From NCBI GenBank assembly GCA_026182355.1, contig JAPFBL010000378.1, positions 124,001-188,000 on the forward strand: 64,000 nt of DNA. Reading direction: 5' to 3'. Below the pieces are notes generated by a model. That model did not search any database and had not been told where the DNA came from. It worked only from the letters and a program-made list of their open reading frames with translations. Positions 63,766 through 64,000 of this stretch are shown piece by piece (position 1 is the stretch's first letter; each line of letters starts with the position of its first letter). The position numbers were made by a program, and so were the translations under genes. Source of the DNA: Hermatobates lingyangjiaoensis. Its lineage: Eukaryota; Arthropoda; Insecta; Hemiptera; Hermatobatidae.

Positions 63766-64000
63766 TTAAATAGTTTGTTACAGGGGAATGACTTGTTGAA
63801 TACTAAAGGTGTGCATCTCCAAGGTTACCTCTAAATCAAGGATATCCTAAATAATCCCAGTTTATATTGATAGTGGACAATTTAATGTTATTTATATTTC
63901 TCAAAATGTTACCTTGTTCCTGTTTTTTTTTTTTAGATGTCCTTCATTAGTTTTTCTTTTATTATTATAAACATAAAACACCTCTGTAATAATAAAAATT

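Overview
This is a eukaryotic, AT-rich, intron- and transposon-dense genomic window. It is most consistent with an arthropod, and I would guess a crustacean with a large genome; that is inference from gene type and repeat content, not proven. One host gene spans most of the window on the + strand. It is the 3' half of a furin-like proprotein convertase of the membrane-anchored, cysteine-rich Fur2/PCSK5 type.

At least fourteen exons can be placed between 7510 and 57616 with consistent splice sites and intron phases. In order they encode the end of the S8 catalytic domain with the active serine (7510-7674), the P domain (15218-23106), a linker (25876-25949), a run of furin-type Cys-rich repeats (34584-41621), the transmembrane segment (42619-42761) and a short cytoplasmic tail ending at a TAG (57614-57616). 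The signal peptide, prodomain and the Asp/His part of the active site lie upstream of the window. One Cys-rich exon (34791-34955) carries reading-frame lesions, including a TGA where a conserved Cys is expected. A possible extra tail exon lies at 47975-48050.

The introns are dominated by retroelement debris. The main theme is Penelope-like elements (PLEs): at least seven stretches encode reverse transcriptase and/or GIY-YIG endonuclease pieces (about 1684-2785, 4711-5234, 13480-13800, 28731-29540, 30810-31130, 38317-39317, 50330-50620, 51310-51610). Most sit inside near-perfect inverted repeats whose outer ends abut (TA)n microsatellites. Many short ORF-less hairpins have the same layout. In more than nine sequence-unrelated families, one small fold recurs: CTGANGA, one spacer base, a stem, GAAA, a tiny loop, then UH, with a covarying stem I. 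It matches the minimal hammerhead ribozyme motifs known from PLEs.

Other mobile elements are hAT remnants and hAT-type short elements with 8-bp target duplications (24192-24875, 35167-35623, 56506-56907), a pogo/Tigger-like short element (55862-56493), Helitron-like 3' ends (20921, 21652), RNase H-bearing and Jockey-like LINE fragments, a tRNA-headed SINE (around 57120-57421) and a gag-like LTR-retrotransposon fragment (1-452). Downstream of the gene, about 59280-62570 shows nothing recognisable.
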